Positions 26,409-34,178 of a stretch of 64,000 bases of DNA are shown here, piece by piece (position 1 is the first letter of the stretch; the number at the start of each line of letters is the position of its first letter). A model generated the notes under the pieces. That model was given only the letters and a program-made list of their open reading frames with translations, was not told the DNA's origin and searched no databases. The stretch covers positions 54,075 to 118,074 of the forward strand of contig CAYMBJ010000003.1 in assembly GCA_964388665.1 (NCBI GenBank). The letters are read 5' to 3'. The stretch comes from CALCCV01 sp964388665. Its GTDB lineage: Bacteria > Bdellovibrionota > Bdellovibrionia > Bdellovibrionales > Bdellovibrionaceae. A program made the translations under genes and the position numbers.

Positions 26409-26448
26409 TAATTTTGACTTTCCAACTGGGAAGTGCTGAAGTTATAGA

Positions 26449-27885
26449 ATGAAAATTTGGATTGTATGTATTGCTCTGTGCTTGCCAGTCTCTTCTTTTG
26501 CTGCGGACATTGTTATTAGCGGATTCGATGGAGTTTCTGGGGAAGCAATAGATACAACAAATAAAAAATATGATGCCTTTGGGACCGTTGTCAGAGATGC
26601 GGGCTCAGGAATTCTTACAGGTGACACTTCTTGCTTTGGTGCGGACACATTTAAGGCCTGTAGCAGGGCGGGGATCGATCCAACAGCTCAGTTGGTCATC
26701 AAGGGAACCTACAATGGAACGACAACCACGGCCTCTGTTTTGAAACTTGTCACGGCCAACAATGAGTTGGTGGCACAGGTAGGTTTTGGCAGTTCGACAG
26801 TTCGCTTTCCCGTGACCTGGTCACAGATTTGCGCCAGGACGACAAATGGCTCCGCCAACTGCGATTCAACGGGAAGTGTTCAGCTGAAACTGGGAGTCGC
26901 TGCAGATAGCGCCGGTGATTTGAGCGACGCCGTAGCGATCACATTTTATGTGAGAGCCTTGACCCAGGGACCAACACAGAATTTTGGTGATCCAAATTGT
27001 GCAGATGTTGGCGGTGCCTATTCGTTTTTTAAAAGCATCAATATGCGCCCGGGTGACGGCAAGGCCGTCGTGGGAAATGCGTTGGCTTGTGATAGTGTCC
27101 TAGCTGGCCAGTTTCAAACTGGTTCGGGCTCTGCTCTCGTTTACACTGGCATTGTCGTTTTTCCGTTTGTCCTCAGGTCTGCAACTCCTGGCAATACGCC
27201 CGACCCCACCAATACAGCCGATATGGCTGCGACGTTAAGTGATATGTCGCAATCTTTGGAACCCGTTGAAATGAGTTTTTCTACTGGAGGTCAGGAGCTT
27301 GATTTGAGTCCAGACTTTGTCGATGGCTTGCAGAATCAGACCACCTATTGCTTTATTGTTGCGGCTCGCGACCAGGCCGGCGGCATTTCGATGGCCTATC
27401 CCTATTTCAACGATGCCATTCACACCAATAATTTGTGCACGGACCCCAATGAAGTCAGTGGTCTGCTTGATGACAAAAGTTGCTTTATTGCCACCGCGGC
27501 CTATGGCAGTCCACTGCATCCATTTTTGAATGTCTTGCGTGGATTTCGCAATCAGTTTTTGCTCCCGTGGTCTGGAGGTCGGAGTGCCGTGAAGTGGTAC
27601 TACAAACACAGCCCGCCATTGGCGCAATTTATCGCCAATCATTCTGTGTTGAAATCTCTGACGCAAATTTTACTCTGGCCGGCGGTGGGTGTCGCTTATT
27701 TGTTGCTGCATTGGCAAGTCTCCCTGGTAGTCATAGCCATGGCGATGGCCTTTGCGCTGCTATTAGCTCTGGCTTTGGCTCCGCGTTTTCAAAAGTCGGC
27801 AGGGCGGCGCCAATTGATAAATCAAGGGAGTGAAACCCAAATGCAAGATCCTGCGGACGCTGGTCAAAAACGACGGGAGAGTTAG
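26449..27885 (+). CDS. Secreted protein with CFI-box C-terminal domain
   Basis: The 478 residues comprise a signal peptide (about 1-18, ending FAAD) and a beta-rich extracytoplasmic body with paired Cys. A C-terminal module starts at C345 with CFIATAAYGS and continues HPFLNVLRGFRNQFLL, then YYKHSPPLAQFI. One or two membrane helices (about 405-445) and a basic tail close the protein. This is the CFI-box-CTERM pattern as I recall it from protein-family naming; its function is not known. It is probably membrane-anchored with the body outside the cytoplasm. The next gene starts 3 nt later, which suggests a working pair. Confidence 0.8.
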   Translation: MKIWIVCIALCLPVSSFAADIVISGFDGVSGEAIDTTNKKYDAFGTVVRDAGSGILTGDTSCFGADTFKACSRAGIDPTAQLVIKGTYNGTTTTASVLKLVTANNELVAQVGFGSSTVRFPVTWSQICARTTNGSANCDSTGSVQLKLGVAADSAGDLSDAVAITFYVRALTQGPTQNFGDPNCADVGGAYSFFKSINMRPGDGKAVVGNALACDSVLAGQFQTGSGSALVYTGIVVFPFVLRSATPGNTPDPTNTADMAATLSDMSQSLEPVEMSFSTGGQELDLSPDFVDGLQNQTTYCFIVAARDQAGGISMAYPYFNDAIHTNNLCTDPNEVSGLLDDKSCFIATAAYGSPLHPFLNVLRGFRNQFLLPWSGGRSAVKWYYKHSPPLAQFIANHSVLKSLTQILLWPAVGVAYLLLHWQVSLVVIAMAMAFALLLALALAPRFQKSAGRRQLINQGSETQMQDPADAGQKRRES

Positions 27886-27888
27886 TCC

Positions 27889-28983
27889 ATGAAAGTGATT
27901 GCCGTGCTTCTGTTGGCGCTTTCTCTGAATTCAGTGGCTCTGGCGCAGTCGGAGGTCAGCGAGCCTCCCTACATTTTGCCTGAAGAGCTCGACTCCGGTG
28001 GCAGCAGTGATTTTTATGACAGCGGCGATCCCTTTACGCAAAATCTCGAAGACATTGCTCCTGGAGAAGATGCCCTCTCGCAAGCCATCGATCCCGGCTC
28101 CCCAGCTGTGGACAAGCCATCTGCTGAAGAGGAGCTGCAGAGCAATGATTTAAAATCTCCGATGGAATCAGAAATGATAGGTGAAGTGCCCAACTCCGAA
28201 TCTCTGAATCTGCCATCGGCAGACTCAGCAGGCGATACGGTCCGTCTCAATTCGGGCCCAAAATTGCCACCTGTGGAGTACATTCAGCATCCATGGGCCG
28301 AAAAAGGTTTGTACTTGATCGATGAACAGGGTCGCTATCATTACAAGACATATGAAGGCGAAAAAACCAGTCAGAGCTCTTGGATTCATTTTGGCAGTGC
28401 GGACCCCACGCCTTCCATCTATGCCTCTGACGGAGTCACGTCATTTGATGAACTTTATGATGGCCCTCCCTATCCATACTTTGCTTACGAATATGAGTGG
28501 GTGCCATTTACCAGTTTTGGAAAGCTGGGTTTTTTGCTAGGGTTTGGCCTTTTTTATCAAAGTGGCCGCGGCCAATTTGTGACAGCTCCAGTGGATCCAG
28601 ACTGTGCGGGTGGTTGTGAGCCGCCAGAGAAGTTTACTTTTATCGGACTGCCGCTCACGGCTTCGACCATCTATCGTTTTGAGTACTCGAGCAAACAGTG
28701 GTTCACGCCTTATATCGGCGGCGGTGGCGCCTACTACGTACTGGCCGAACTTCGCAGTGATGAAAAAGTGCCGCATGGAGTGGGAACTCCGGCGCTTTTT
28801 GGTTTTGGTGGCGCCATGGTGAGTGTTAGCCGTCTCGATCCTGAAGCGCGCTACACCTTGATCTCTGAGTACGACATTCAGAATCTTTGGATTTCGATGG
28901 AGTATAGAGTGGTTCAGGGCCTGAGTGAAGATCTAGATGTATCGGCAAATATTTTGAGTTTGGGAATTACCTTTGACTATTGA
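27889..28983 (+). CDS. Predicted outer-membrane beta-barrel protein
   Basis: The 364-residue product has a signal peptide (cleaved about residue 19) and an acidic, Ser/Pro-rich, low-complexity segment (about 20-120). The C-terminal region has alternating aromatic/Gly strands (LGFLLGFGLFYQSG, FTPYIGGGGAYYVLA, LFGFGGAMVSV) and ends in the terminal aromatic F-D-Y typical of outer-membrane barrels. The barrel is probably 8-stranded. It follows the CFI-box gene by 3 nt and overlaps truA by 11 nt. Its function is unknown. Confidence 0.72.
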   Translation: MKVIAVLLLALSLNSVALAQSEVSEPPYILPEELDSGGSSDFYDSGDPFTQNLEDIAPGEDALSQAIDPGSPAVDKPSAEEELQSNDLKSPMESEMIGEVPNSESLNLPSADSAGDTVRLNSGPKLPPVEYIQHPWAEKGLYLIDEQGRYHYKTYEGEKTSQSSWIHFGSADPTPSIYASDGVTSFDELYDGPPYPYFAYEYEWVPFTSFGKLGFLLGFGLFYQSGRGQFVTAPVDPDCAGGCEPPEKFTFIGLPLTASTIYRFEYSSKQWFTPYIGGGGAYYVLAELRSDEKVPHGVGTPALFGFGGAMVSVSRLDPEARYTLISEYDIQNLWISMEYRVVQGLSEDLDVSANILSLGITFDY

Positions 28984-29800
28984 TTCTGCCGGTTCCCAAG
29001 TTGCCGGCGAAAGTCCCTTGCGGCTTCGCCTTTTGATCTCCTATGACGGCACCGACTACTGTGGCTGGCAGCGCCAGACTCATGAAAAGCGGCCCAGCCT
29101 TCAAGAGACCTTGGAGCGGGCGCTCAGTCGTGTCTTCAACCAACCCATTGCAGCATCGGCCTCCGGGCGCACGGATGCGGGCGTGCATGCGCTTGGTCAG
29201 GTCTGCCACTTTGATGTCCACACGCCTGTTTCGAGATTTGCCAAGTGGAATTTGTGCTATTCGTTGCAGAGCCAACTGCCGTCTACCGTGGTGGTCAGAA
29301 AAGCCTGGCTGGCGCCAGCAGACTTTCATGCAACGGTATCAGCTGTGCGCAAGACCTATCGCTATTGGGTCTATCATCGGGCCAAGCCCTCGGCCGTTTT
29401 GGCAAGATTTTCGCACTGGCACCGCTATCCATTGGATCTGAACTTTCTGAATCAATGCGCGCAGCAATTTGTCGGTGAGCATGATTTCAAGTCCTTTCAA
29501 TCAGTGGGAACCCCTATACGCAATACGGTGCGTACGATACACTATGCAGGCTGGTCTCAGCGTCCCAATGGCTTGATTGAGTTTAAGATCACCGGAAATG
29601 GTTTTTTAAAGCAGATGGTGCGAAATATAGTGGGAACTCAACTGATGGTGCTCAAAAAGGGGCAGCCACCTGGGCAAATTTCTGAGATTCTTGCAGCCCG
29701 CGACCGCCAGGCCGCTGGGGCCCCAGCCCCAGCTCAGGGGCTTTTTTTGGTCAAAGTCTACTATCCACGGGCGATTGACATTCAATGTCGAGAATTGTGA
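28973..29800 (+). CDS. truA: tRNA pseudouridine(38-40) synthase
   Basis: TruA converts U38-U40 in the anticodon arm of many tRNAs. The 275 residues include LLISYDGTDYCGWQRQ and the catalytic D68 in SGRTDAGVHALGQ. KTYRYWVYH and GNGFLKQMVRNIVGT near the C-terminus follow. It begins with TTG at 28973, inside the 3' end of the barrel gene, which suggests coupling. Confidence 0.94.
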   Translation: MTIDSAGSQVAGESPLRLRLLISYDGTDYCGWQRQTHEKRPSLQETLERALSRVFNQPIAASASGRTDAGVHALGQVCHFDVHTPVSRFAKWNLCYSLQSQLPSTVVVRKAWLAPADFHATVSAVRKTYRYWVYHRAKPSAVLARFSHWHRYPLDLNFLNQCAQQFVGEHDFKSFQSVGTPIRNTVRTIHYAGWSQRPNGLIEFKITGNGFLKQMVRNIVGTQLMVLKKGQPPGQISEILAARDRQAAGAPAPAQGLFLVKVYYPRAIDIQCREL

Positions 29801-29868
29801 TGCGAAATCGACTTGCAATTCAGCGTCAGGTCGAATAAATCCAAGAATCTGTTTTTTTAAGATCACCT

Positions 29869-29918
29869 CTTTAATTAGCATAATCACAGAGTGTTTTAAT
29901 TAGCATAGACACACAGTG
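29869..29918 (+). repeat. Tandem 25-bp near-duplication upstream of rplM
   Basis: Two adjacent 25-nt copies (29869-29893 and 29894-29918) match at about 21 of 25 positions around the core TTTAATTAGCATA. The first holds CATAAT (29879-29884), a plausible -10 element. The pair lies just before the ribosomal protein operon, so it may be a doubled promoter or binding site. No clear -35 was found. Confidence 0.5.
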
Positions 29919-29952
29919 TGCAAATCTGAGCGGCGACGGTATGAGGAGCTTT

Positions 29953-30414
29953 ATGAATACGTTAAAAAAAACCTGGGTAGCAAAACCAGATGAAGTCAAA
30001 AGAGAGTGGTACATTGTTGATGCCGCTGATCAAAAGGTAGGACGAATTGCCACTCATATCGCGGATTTACTTCGCGGTAAGAAAAAACCAACATTTACCC
30101 CACATGTGGACACTGGTGATTTTGTCATCGTGATCAACACAGACAAAATGGTGATGACGGGTACAAAAATTGATACAAAAAAATACTATCGTCACTCACG
30201 ATTTTTTGGTTCACTGAAAGCGAAGACAGCTGCGCAGATGAAAGAAGAAGATTCGACTTTCATTATTCGAGAAGCTGTTCGTGGAATGTTGCCTCCGAGC
30301 AAGATGTCGCGACGACTGATCTTGAAGCTGAAAGCATTCAAGGGTGCTGAACACAATCACGATGCCCAACGGCCGACTGCGTTCACTATCGAGAACAAAA
30401 AGAAGAGAGGTTAA
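29953..30414 (+). CDS. rplM: 50S ribosomal protein L13
   Basis: L13 is an early-assembly protein of the large subunit. From ATG 29953 the product has 153 residues and shows KTWVAKPDEVKREWY, DAADQKVGRIAT, DTGDFVIVINTDK, KYYRHSRF and a GMLPPSKMSRR segment, all family-typical. I prefer 29953 to the in-frame ATG at 29941 because GAGGAG lies 4-9 nt before it. It forms the usual rplM-rpsI operon, 5 nt apart. Confidence 0.96.
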   Translation: MNTLKKTWVAKPDEVKREWYIVDAADQKVGRIATHIADLLRGKKKPTFTPHVDTGDFVIVINTDKMVMTGTKIDTKKYYRHSRFFGSLKAKTAAQMKEEDSTFIIREAVRGMLPPSKMSRRLILKLKAFKGAEHNHDAQRPTAFTIENKKKRG

Positions 30415-30419
30415 GCTAC

Positions 30420-30815
30420 ATGGCAGCTCAAAAAGTTTATTACGCAACTGGAAGAAGAAAAACTAGCGCCGCAAGAGTGTTCTTGAAGCCCGGCAAAGGT
30501 GAAATCGAAATCAACGGCAAAAAATCAGATCAGTACTTGCGCCGATTGCAGTCGCAAATGGTGATCACTCAGCCCTTTGATGTATTGGAACAAAATGGCA
30601 AATTTGACGCCAGTGTTACCGTTGTTGGCGGTGGTGAGTCCGGTCAAGCAGGAGCGATTCGCTTGGGCATCACACGTGCTTTGATTGCTTTCAATCCAGA
30701 GTTTAAAGATTCATTGAAAAAAGCTGGCTACGTGACACGCGATCCGCGCATGGTCGAGCGTAAAAAATACGGTAAGCATGGTGCTCGCCGAAGTGGACAG
30801 TTCTCTAAGCGCTAG
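30420..30815 (+). CDS. rpsI: 30S ribosomal protein S9
   Basis: S9 is a small-subunit protein whose C-terminal tail reaches the P site. The 131 residues carry YATGRRKTSAARVFL, the GGGESGQAGAIRLGI core and the terminal RDPRMVERKKYGKHGARR then FSKR, which ends in the expected Lys-Arg. A strong terminator follows 37 nt after the stop. Confidence 0.97.
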   Translation: MAAQKVYYATGRRKTSAARVFLKPGKGEIEINGKKSDQYLRRLQSQMVITQPFDVLEQNGKFDASVTVVGGGESGQAGAIRLGITRALIAFNPEFKDSLKKAGYVTRDPRMVERKKYGKHGARRSGQFSKR

Positions 30816-30851
30816 AGTTTCCTTCATTTCAAAATCATCTATAGATTATAG

Positions 30852-30885
30852 AATGACACCTGCATCACAGGTGTCATTTTTTTTT
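30852..30885 (+). terminator. Rho-independent terminator of rplM-rpsI
   Basis: An 11-bp stem (30852-30862 with 30868-30878) with a 5-nt loop ends in nine T (30877-30885). The opposing gene ends inside the stem (stop at 30874-30876). Confidence 0.92.
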
Positions 30886-31278
30886 AAGAAGCTTGCTGAT
30901 AGCTTGTGTAATTTCAGGGTCGTGCTTTTGCACGTCAGATCTTTTTGTCAGCGTAAATTGAATTTCGGTGATCTCATCAGCGCCCAGTTCGAGGTTGAGT
31001 TTTTTTATAATTTCATTTTTCAGATAACTAAGGTGATGCAGCCAGCTGGAGTTGGACACCCAAATCACCAGCCGTTTTTCGTAGAGTCCCAGCGGCTCTG
31101 TGACATCTGCGATCGAGCTGCCAACAATTTCGCCCCACTGTGCCCAGAGCTTCCAGCGCTTGAATTGATTTGAAAATGCAGATTTCTCGTCGACAAACAG
31201 AGCTTGCAAAACGTCAAGTGAGCTCACTGGAGCCGAAGATTGTTCTCGCTTTTTCTTTTTTACAAATCCACTGGCCAT
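30874..31278 (-). CDS. DciA-like protein (DUF721 family)
   Basis: The 134-residue protein has a basic N-terminus (FVKKKKREQ) and the DUF721/DciA core: W-x-E-I-V-G-SSIADVTEPLGL, LVIWVSNSSWLHHLSYLKNEI and LNLELGADEITEIQFTL. DciA loads or helps the replicative helicase DnaB in bacteria lacking DnaC. Its role here is inferred from the fold pattern. Its final codons overlap the rpsI terminator on the other strand. Confidence 0.82.
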   Translation of the reverse strand: MASGFVKKKKREQSSAPVSSLDVLQALFVDEKSAFSNQFKRWKLWAQWGEIVGSSIADVTEPLGLYEKRLVIWVSNSSWLHHLSYLKNEIIKKLNLELGADEITEIQFTLTKRSDVQKHDPEITQAISKLLKKK

Positions 31279-31375
31279 GAATTTTTATACTCTCTGATGG
31301 GCGCAGAATCATACAAGATGTTTTTTCGCCTTTTTGTCCTTGCCCCTGTATAGGCTGGTGAATAGTATTCGCCCC

Positions 31376-32818
31376 ATGTCAATAAGTCGAAAGCAACGCG
31401 TGATTCATGTGGTGGGAGCGGGTCTGGCAGGAGTGGAGTGTGCCCTTCAGTTAGCTGATGCGGGACTGCCAGTTTGCCTTTGGGAGATGAAATCTATCCA
31501 GCGAACTCCTGCACAAAAAGAAGATTTTTTTGCTGAACTCGTGTGCTCGAACTCTTTTGGCAGTCTTCAAGCGACTTCGGCGACCGGGCAACTCAAGGCC
31601 GAAGCAAAAATGGCCAACAGCTTTGTTTTAAAAGCAGCTGAGATCGCCAAGGTGCCGGCTGGGCAAGCCTTGGGTGTTGATAGAGTGGTGTTCGGCCAGA
31701 TGTTGACCCAATGGGTTCATGAGCATCCATTGATTACAGTAAAGAGCAAAGTCATCGAGAGTCTTCTCGAAGTGCCACGCCCTGCGGTGATTGCCACGGG
31801 CCCACTGACGGGCGAGGGCTTGGCAAAGTCGCTACAGAATGTATTTGGTTCTGATTTTTTATATTTTTTCGATGCGATCGCACCGGTGATCGCCACAGAT
31901 TCTATAGATATGAACATTGCCTGGAAGGCCGATCGCTATGGCAAAGGAAGTGCGGATTACATCAATTGCCCACTGGACAAGCCACAGTACCAACGCCTGG
32001 TAAAGGAGATTGCTGAATCAAGAAAGATTGAGCCAAAGCACTTTGAGTCCACTCCTTATTTTGAAGGTTGCATGCCCATTGAAGAGATGGTCAGGCGTGG
32101 CCCGCAGACCTTGCGATTTGGCCCACTCAAACCAGTGGGTCTTGATGACCCTCGCACTGGGCGATGGGCTTACGCAACGGTGCAGTTGCGCCAGGACAAT
32201 CAAGAGGGCACGGCATACAATATGGTTGGTTTTCAAACACGCATGGCCTATCCCGAGCAAAAGCGAATTTTTAGCCTCATTCCAGGTCTTGAGAATGCTG
32301 AATTTGTGAAAATGGGAAGCATGCATCGAAATTTGTACATTCACACTCCGACCAAGCTCACGCCACTGCTTCAAGCGCGGCATGACGAAAATCTTTTTTT
32401 CGCCGGACAGATCACGGGAGTGGAAGGCTATTTTGAATCAGCAATGATTGGTTTATTGGTGGCGAGAATTCTGAGCGCGCGCGAGTTGGGTTATGACCTG
32501 GTGATGCCGCCAAGGGCAACTGCATTTGGCTCTCTCTTGGCCGCAATCACTGATCCACACAAGCAGTCGCGATTTCAGCCCACCAATATCAACTTTTCGC
32601 TGTTTCCACCTTTGGCAGAAACAAATTTGCCCAAGGCCGATCGTAAACTTGAGCAGCTTCGTTTAGCAAATGAAGCCGCAGAGAAGTGGCTAAAAGTCGC
32701 TCGCTGTGACGAGAGCCGCGTTTGGGGCGACGGCACTGGAGTTGCTTTTGATGGTATTGAGAAGTTGCGAAGCCATAGTGGAGAGCGGACTTGCGACATC
32801 GCTGGCCAAGGGCTCTAG
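31376..32818 (+). CDS. trmFO: Folate/FAD-dependent tRNA (uracil-54-C5) methyltransferase
   Basis: TrmFO makes T54 in the tRNA T-loop using methylenetetrahydrofolate and FADH2. From ATG 31376 it has 480 residues, with FAD motif VGAGLAGVE (13-21), WEMKSIQRTPAQK and ELVCSNSFGS with catalytic C57. PVGLDDPRTG, FQTRMAYPEQ and FFAGQITGVEGYFES follow. A TTG at 31334 would add 14 residues. The last 35-40 residues (after KWLKVARC) exceed the usual family length, and this tail is the part that overlaps the opposing gene by 129 nt. Confidence 0.93.
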   Translation: MSISRKQRVIHVVGAGLAGVECALQLADAGLPVCLWEMKSIQRTPAQKEDFFAELVCSNSFGSLQATSATGQLKAEAKMANSFVLKAAEIAKVPAGQALGVDRVVFGQMLTQWVHEHPLITVKSKVIESLLEVPRPAVIATGPLTGEGLAKSLQNVFGSDFLYFFDAIAPVIATDSIDMNIAWKADRYGKGSADYINCPLDKPQYQRLVKEIAESRKIEPKHFESTPYFEGCMPIEEMVRRGPQTLRFGPLKPVGLDDPRTGRWAYATVQLRQDNQEGTAYNMVGFQTRMAYPEQKRIFSLIPGLENAEFVKMGSMHRNLYIHTPTKLTPLLQARHDENLFFAGQITGVEGYFESAMIGLLVARILSARELGYDLVMPPRATAFGSLLAAITDPHKQSRFQPTNINFSLFPPLAETNLPKADRKLEQLRLANEAAEKWLKVARCDESRVWGDGTGVAFDGIEKLRSHSGERTCDIAGQGL

Positions 32819-33925
32819 GTAAACAATAAATCTCGTATACGCATTGAGAGTTGGTGCATAACTTTGACCTCGATAGAAGCTATTGCGACCGCGATTACCG
32901 ATTTCAAGCTGCACATTGGCGCTCTCCGTATTTTCACTTTCAGCCGGATTTCTCACGCCAGCGCCTTCGATGCCAAACTTCAACACGGACAAGGCTTTGG
33001 CAGTGGCCAGATCGTCTCGGGAGGCCAATACGCCTTCTAAATTTTGCATTTTCTGAAGCCCAGAGTAAGAATAGAGAACAGCATTGACCTGCGCCAAATC
33101 CACTCGGGCGCCTTCTTCAGAGTAATGGGCAAGCAGAGAAAAACTGCGGGCAGACGGAAAGCCCGTAAGACCATAAACAGCAATGGTATTTCGTTCAGTC
33201 ACGTTGCTCTTGAGCAGCTCGTCTGTTAATCCATAGAATTGCTCTGAGTTGACTTCCTTTGCTTGGTGGGCCTGCATAAATAACTTCATGTTTTCCACGG
33301 TGGGTTCACTCTCCAAAAGCTCGCGCCATTCTGAGATTTTCTTTGTATTCTCATTCTGGTCATTATCAAGAGAATCTGGCGGCGCACCCGGATTGACCTC
33401 GGCAGCACGAGGTTTCTGAGGCGGTTCTACAGGAGCGCCTTCGTTGGCATTGCTTGAATCCTTACTGTGGGAACCGTCAGCATCGTTTTCTGCATGAGCG
33501 GCCTTGGCGGCGTCAGCTACCTCTTTGGCTTTGGCTTCATCTTCGCGGGTTTTTCTTTCTATTGCGCTTTTGAGTCTTTGAGCATAGGCACTGCGAAGCT
33601 TTTCTTGCTGCTGCATGGCCTGGGCCTCGGTCTCGGTTTGCTCTGCGGAAGCCTCGGCATCGTCCTCGCTGACAATGGCTTCGGGGGCAGCGGGAACATC
33701 GTGCTCAGGCTGGGTGAACTTTTTAAAAGTACGTAGAATTTCTCGGCCAGTGAGATCAAATAGACTAGCTAGAAATGACTTTGGACGAGCCATTTCGTAG
33801 TTGATCTCGGTCATTCCGCCACGTGATTTAATGTTCACCTGACGGCCAAAAAATATGATCACTCCTAAGAAGGCAACGAGCAGTATTACCAAAAATGCCT
33901 GGAGCTTATCCTGAAAAAGGCCCAT
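32690..33925 (-). CDS. Membrane-anchored coiled-coil protein of unknown function
   Basis: This 411-residue protein starts at ATG 33925 (AAGGAAG just upstream). It has one N-terminal membrane helix (FLVILLVAFLGVIIFFG, about 9-27), then a long charged Glu/Ala/Lys-rich coiled-coil and Pro-rich spacer (about 70-195). A mostly helical C-terminal domain (about 205-370) includes ATAKALSVLKFGIEGAG. The bulk is probably periplasmic if the helix is an uncleaved signal. No family recognised. Its 3' end lies antisense to the trmFO tail. Confidence 0.65.
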   Translation of the reverse strand: MGLFQDKLQAFLVILLVAFLGVIIFFGRQVNIKSRGGMTEINYEMARPKSFLASLFDLTGREILRTFKKFTQPEHDVPAAPEAIVSEDDAEASAEQTETEAQAMQQQEKLRSAYAQRLKSAIERKTREDEAKAKEVADAAKAAHAENDADGSHSKDSSNANEGAPVEPPQKPRAAEVNPGAPPDSLDNDQNENTKKISEWRELLESEPTVENMKLFMQAHQAKEVNSEQFYGLTDELLKSNVTERNTIAVYGLTGFPSARSFSLLAHYSEEGARVDLAQVNAVLYSYSGLQKMQNLEGVLASRDDLATAKALSVLKFGIEGAGVRNPAESENTESANVQLEIGNRGRNSFYRGQSYAPTLNAYTRFIVYLEPLASDVASPLSTMASQLLNTIKSNSSAVAPNAALVTASDF

Positions 33926-34178
33926 CTCTTCCTTTGCACACACGAGTTAATAAAAATCTCTCATACCAGTTCCACTTTATACGTATGCCCGAATGCCTTC
34001 GTTGCTCAATCGTGCCTCGGTCTGCGAAAAAATTGGAACTGGTACCACTTAAAGCAAAAGCACATCCAGTGCCGATTGAGAGTCAATATAGCGGAGCTCG
34101 AAAGACTCAATTTGAGAATTCTCAAAAAATGTCTTTGAGGTGTCAAAAGTGTAGACGATTTTTTCATGGACAATTTTA

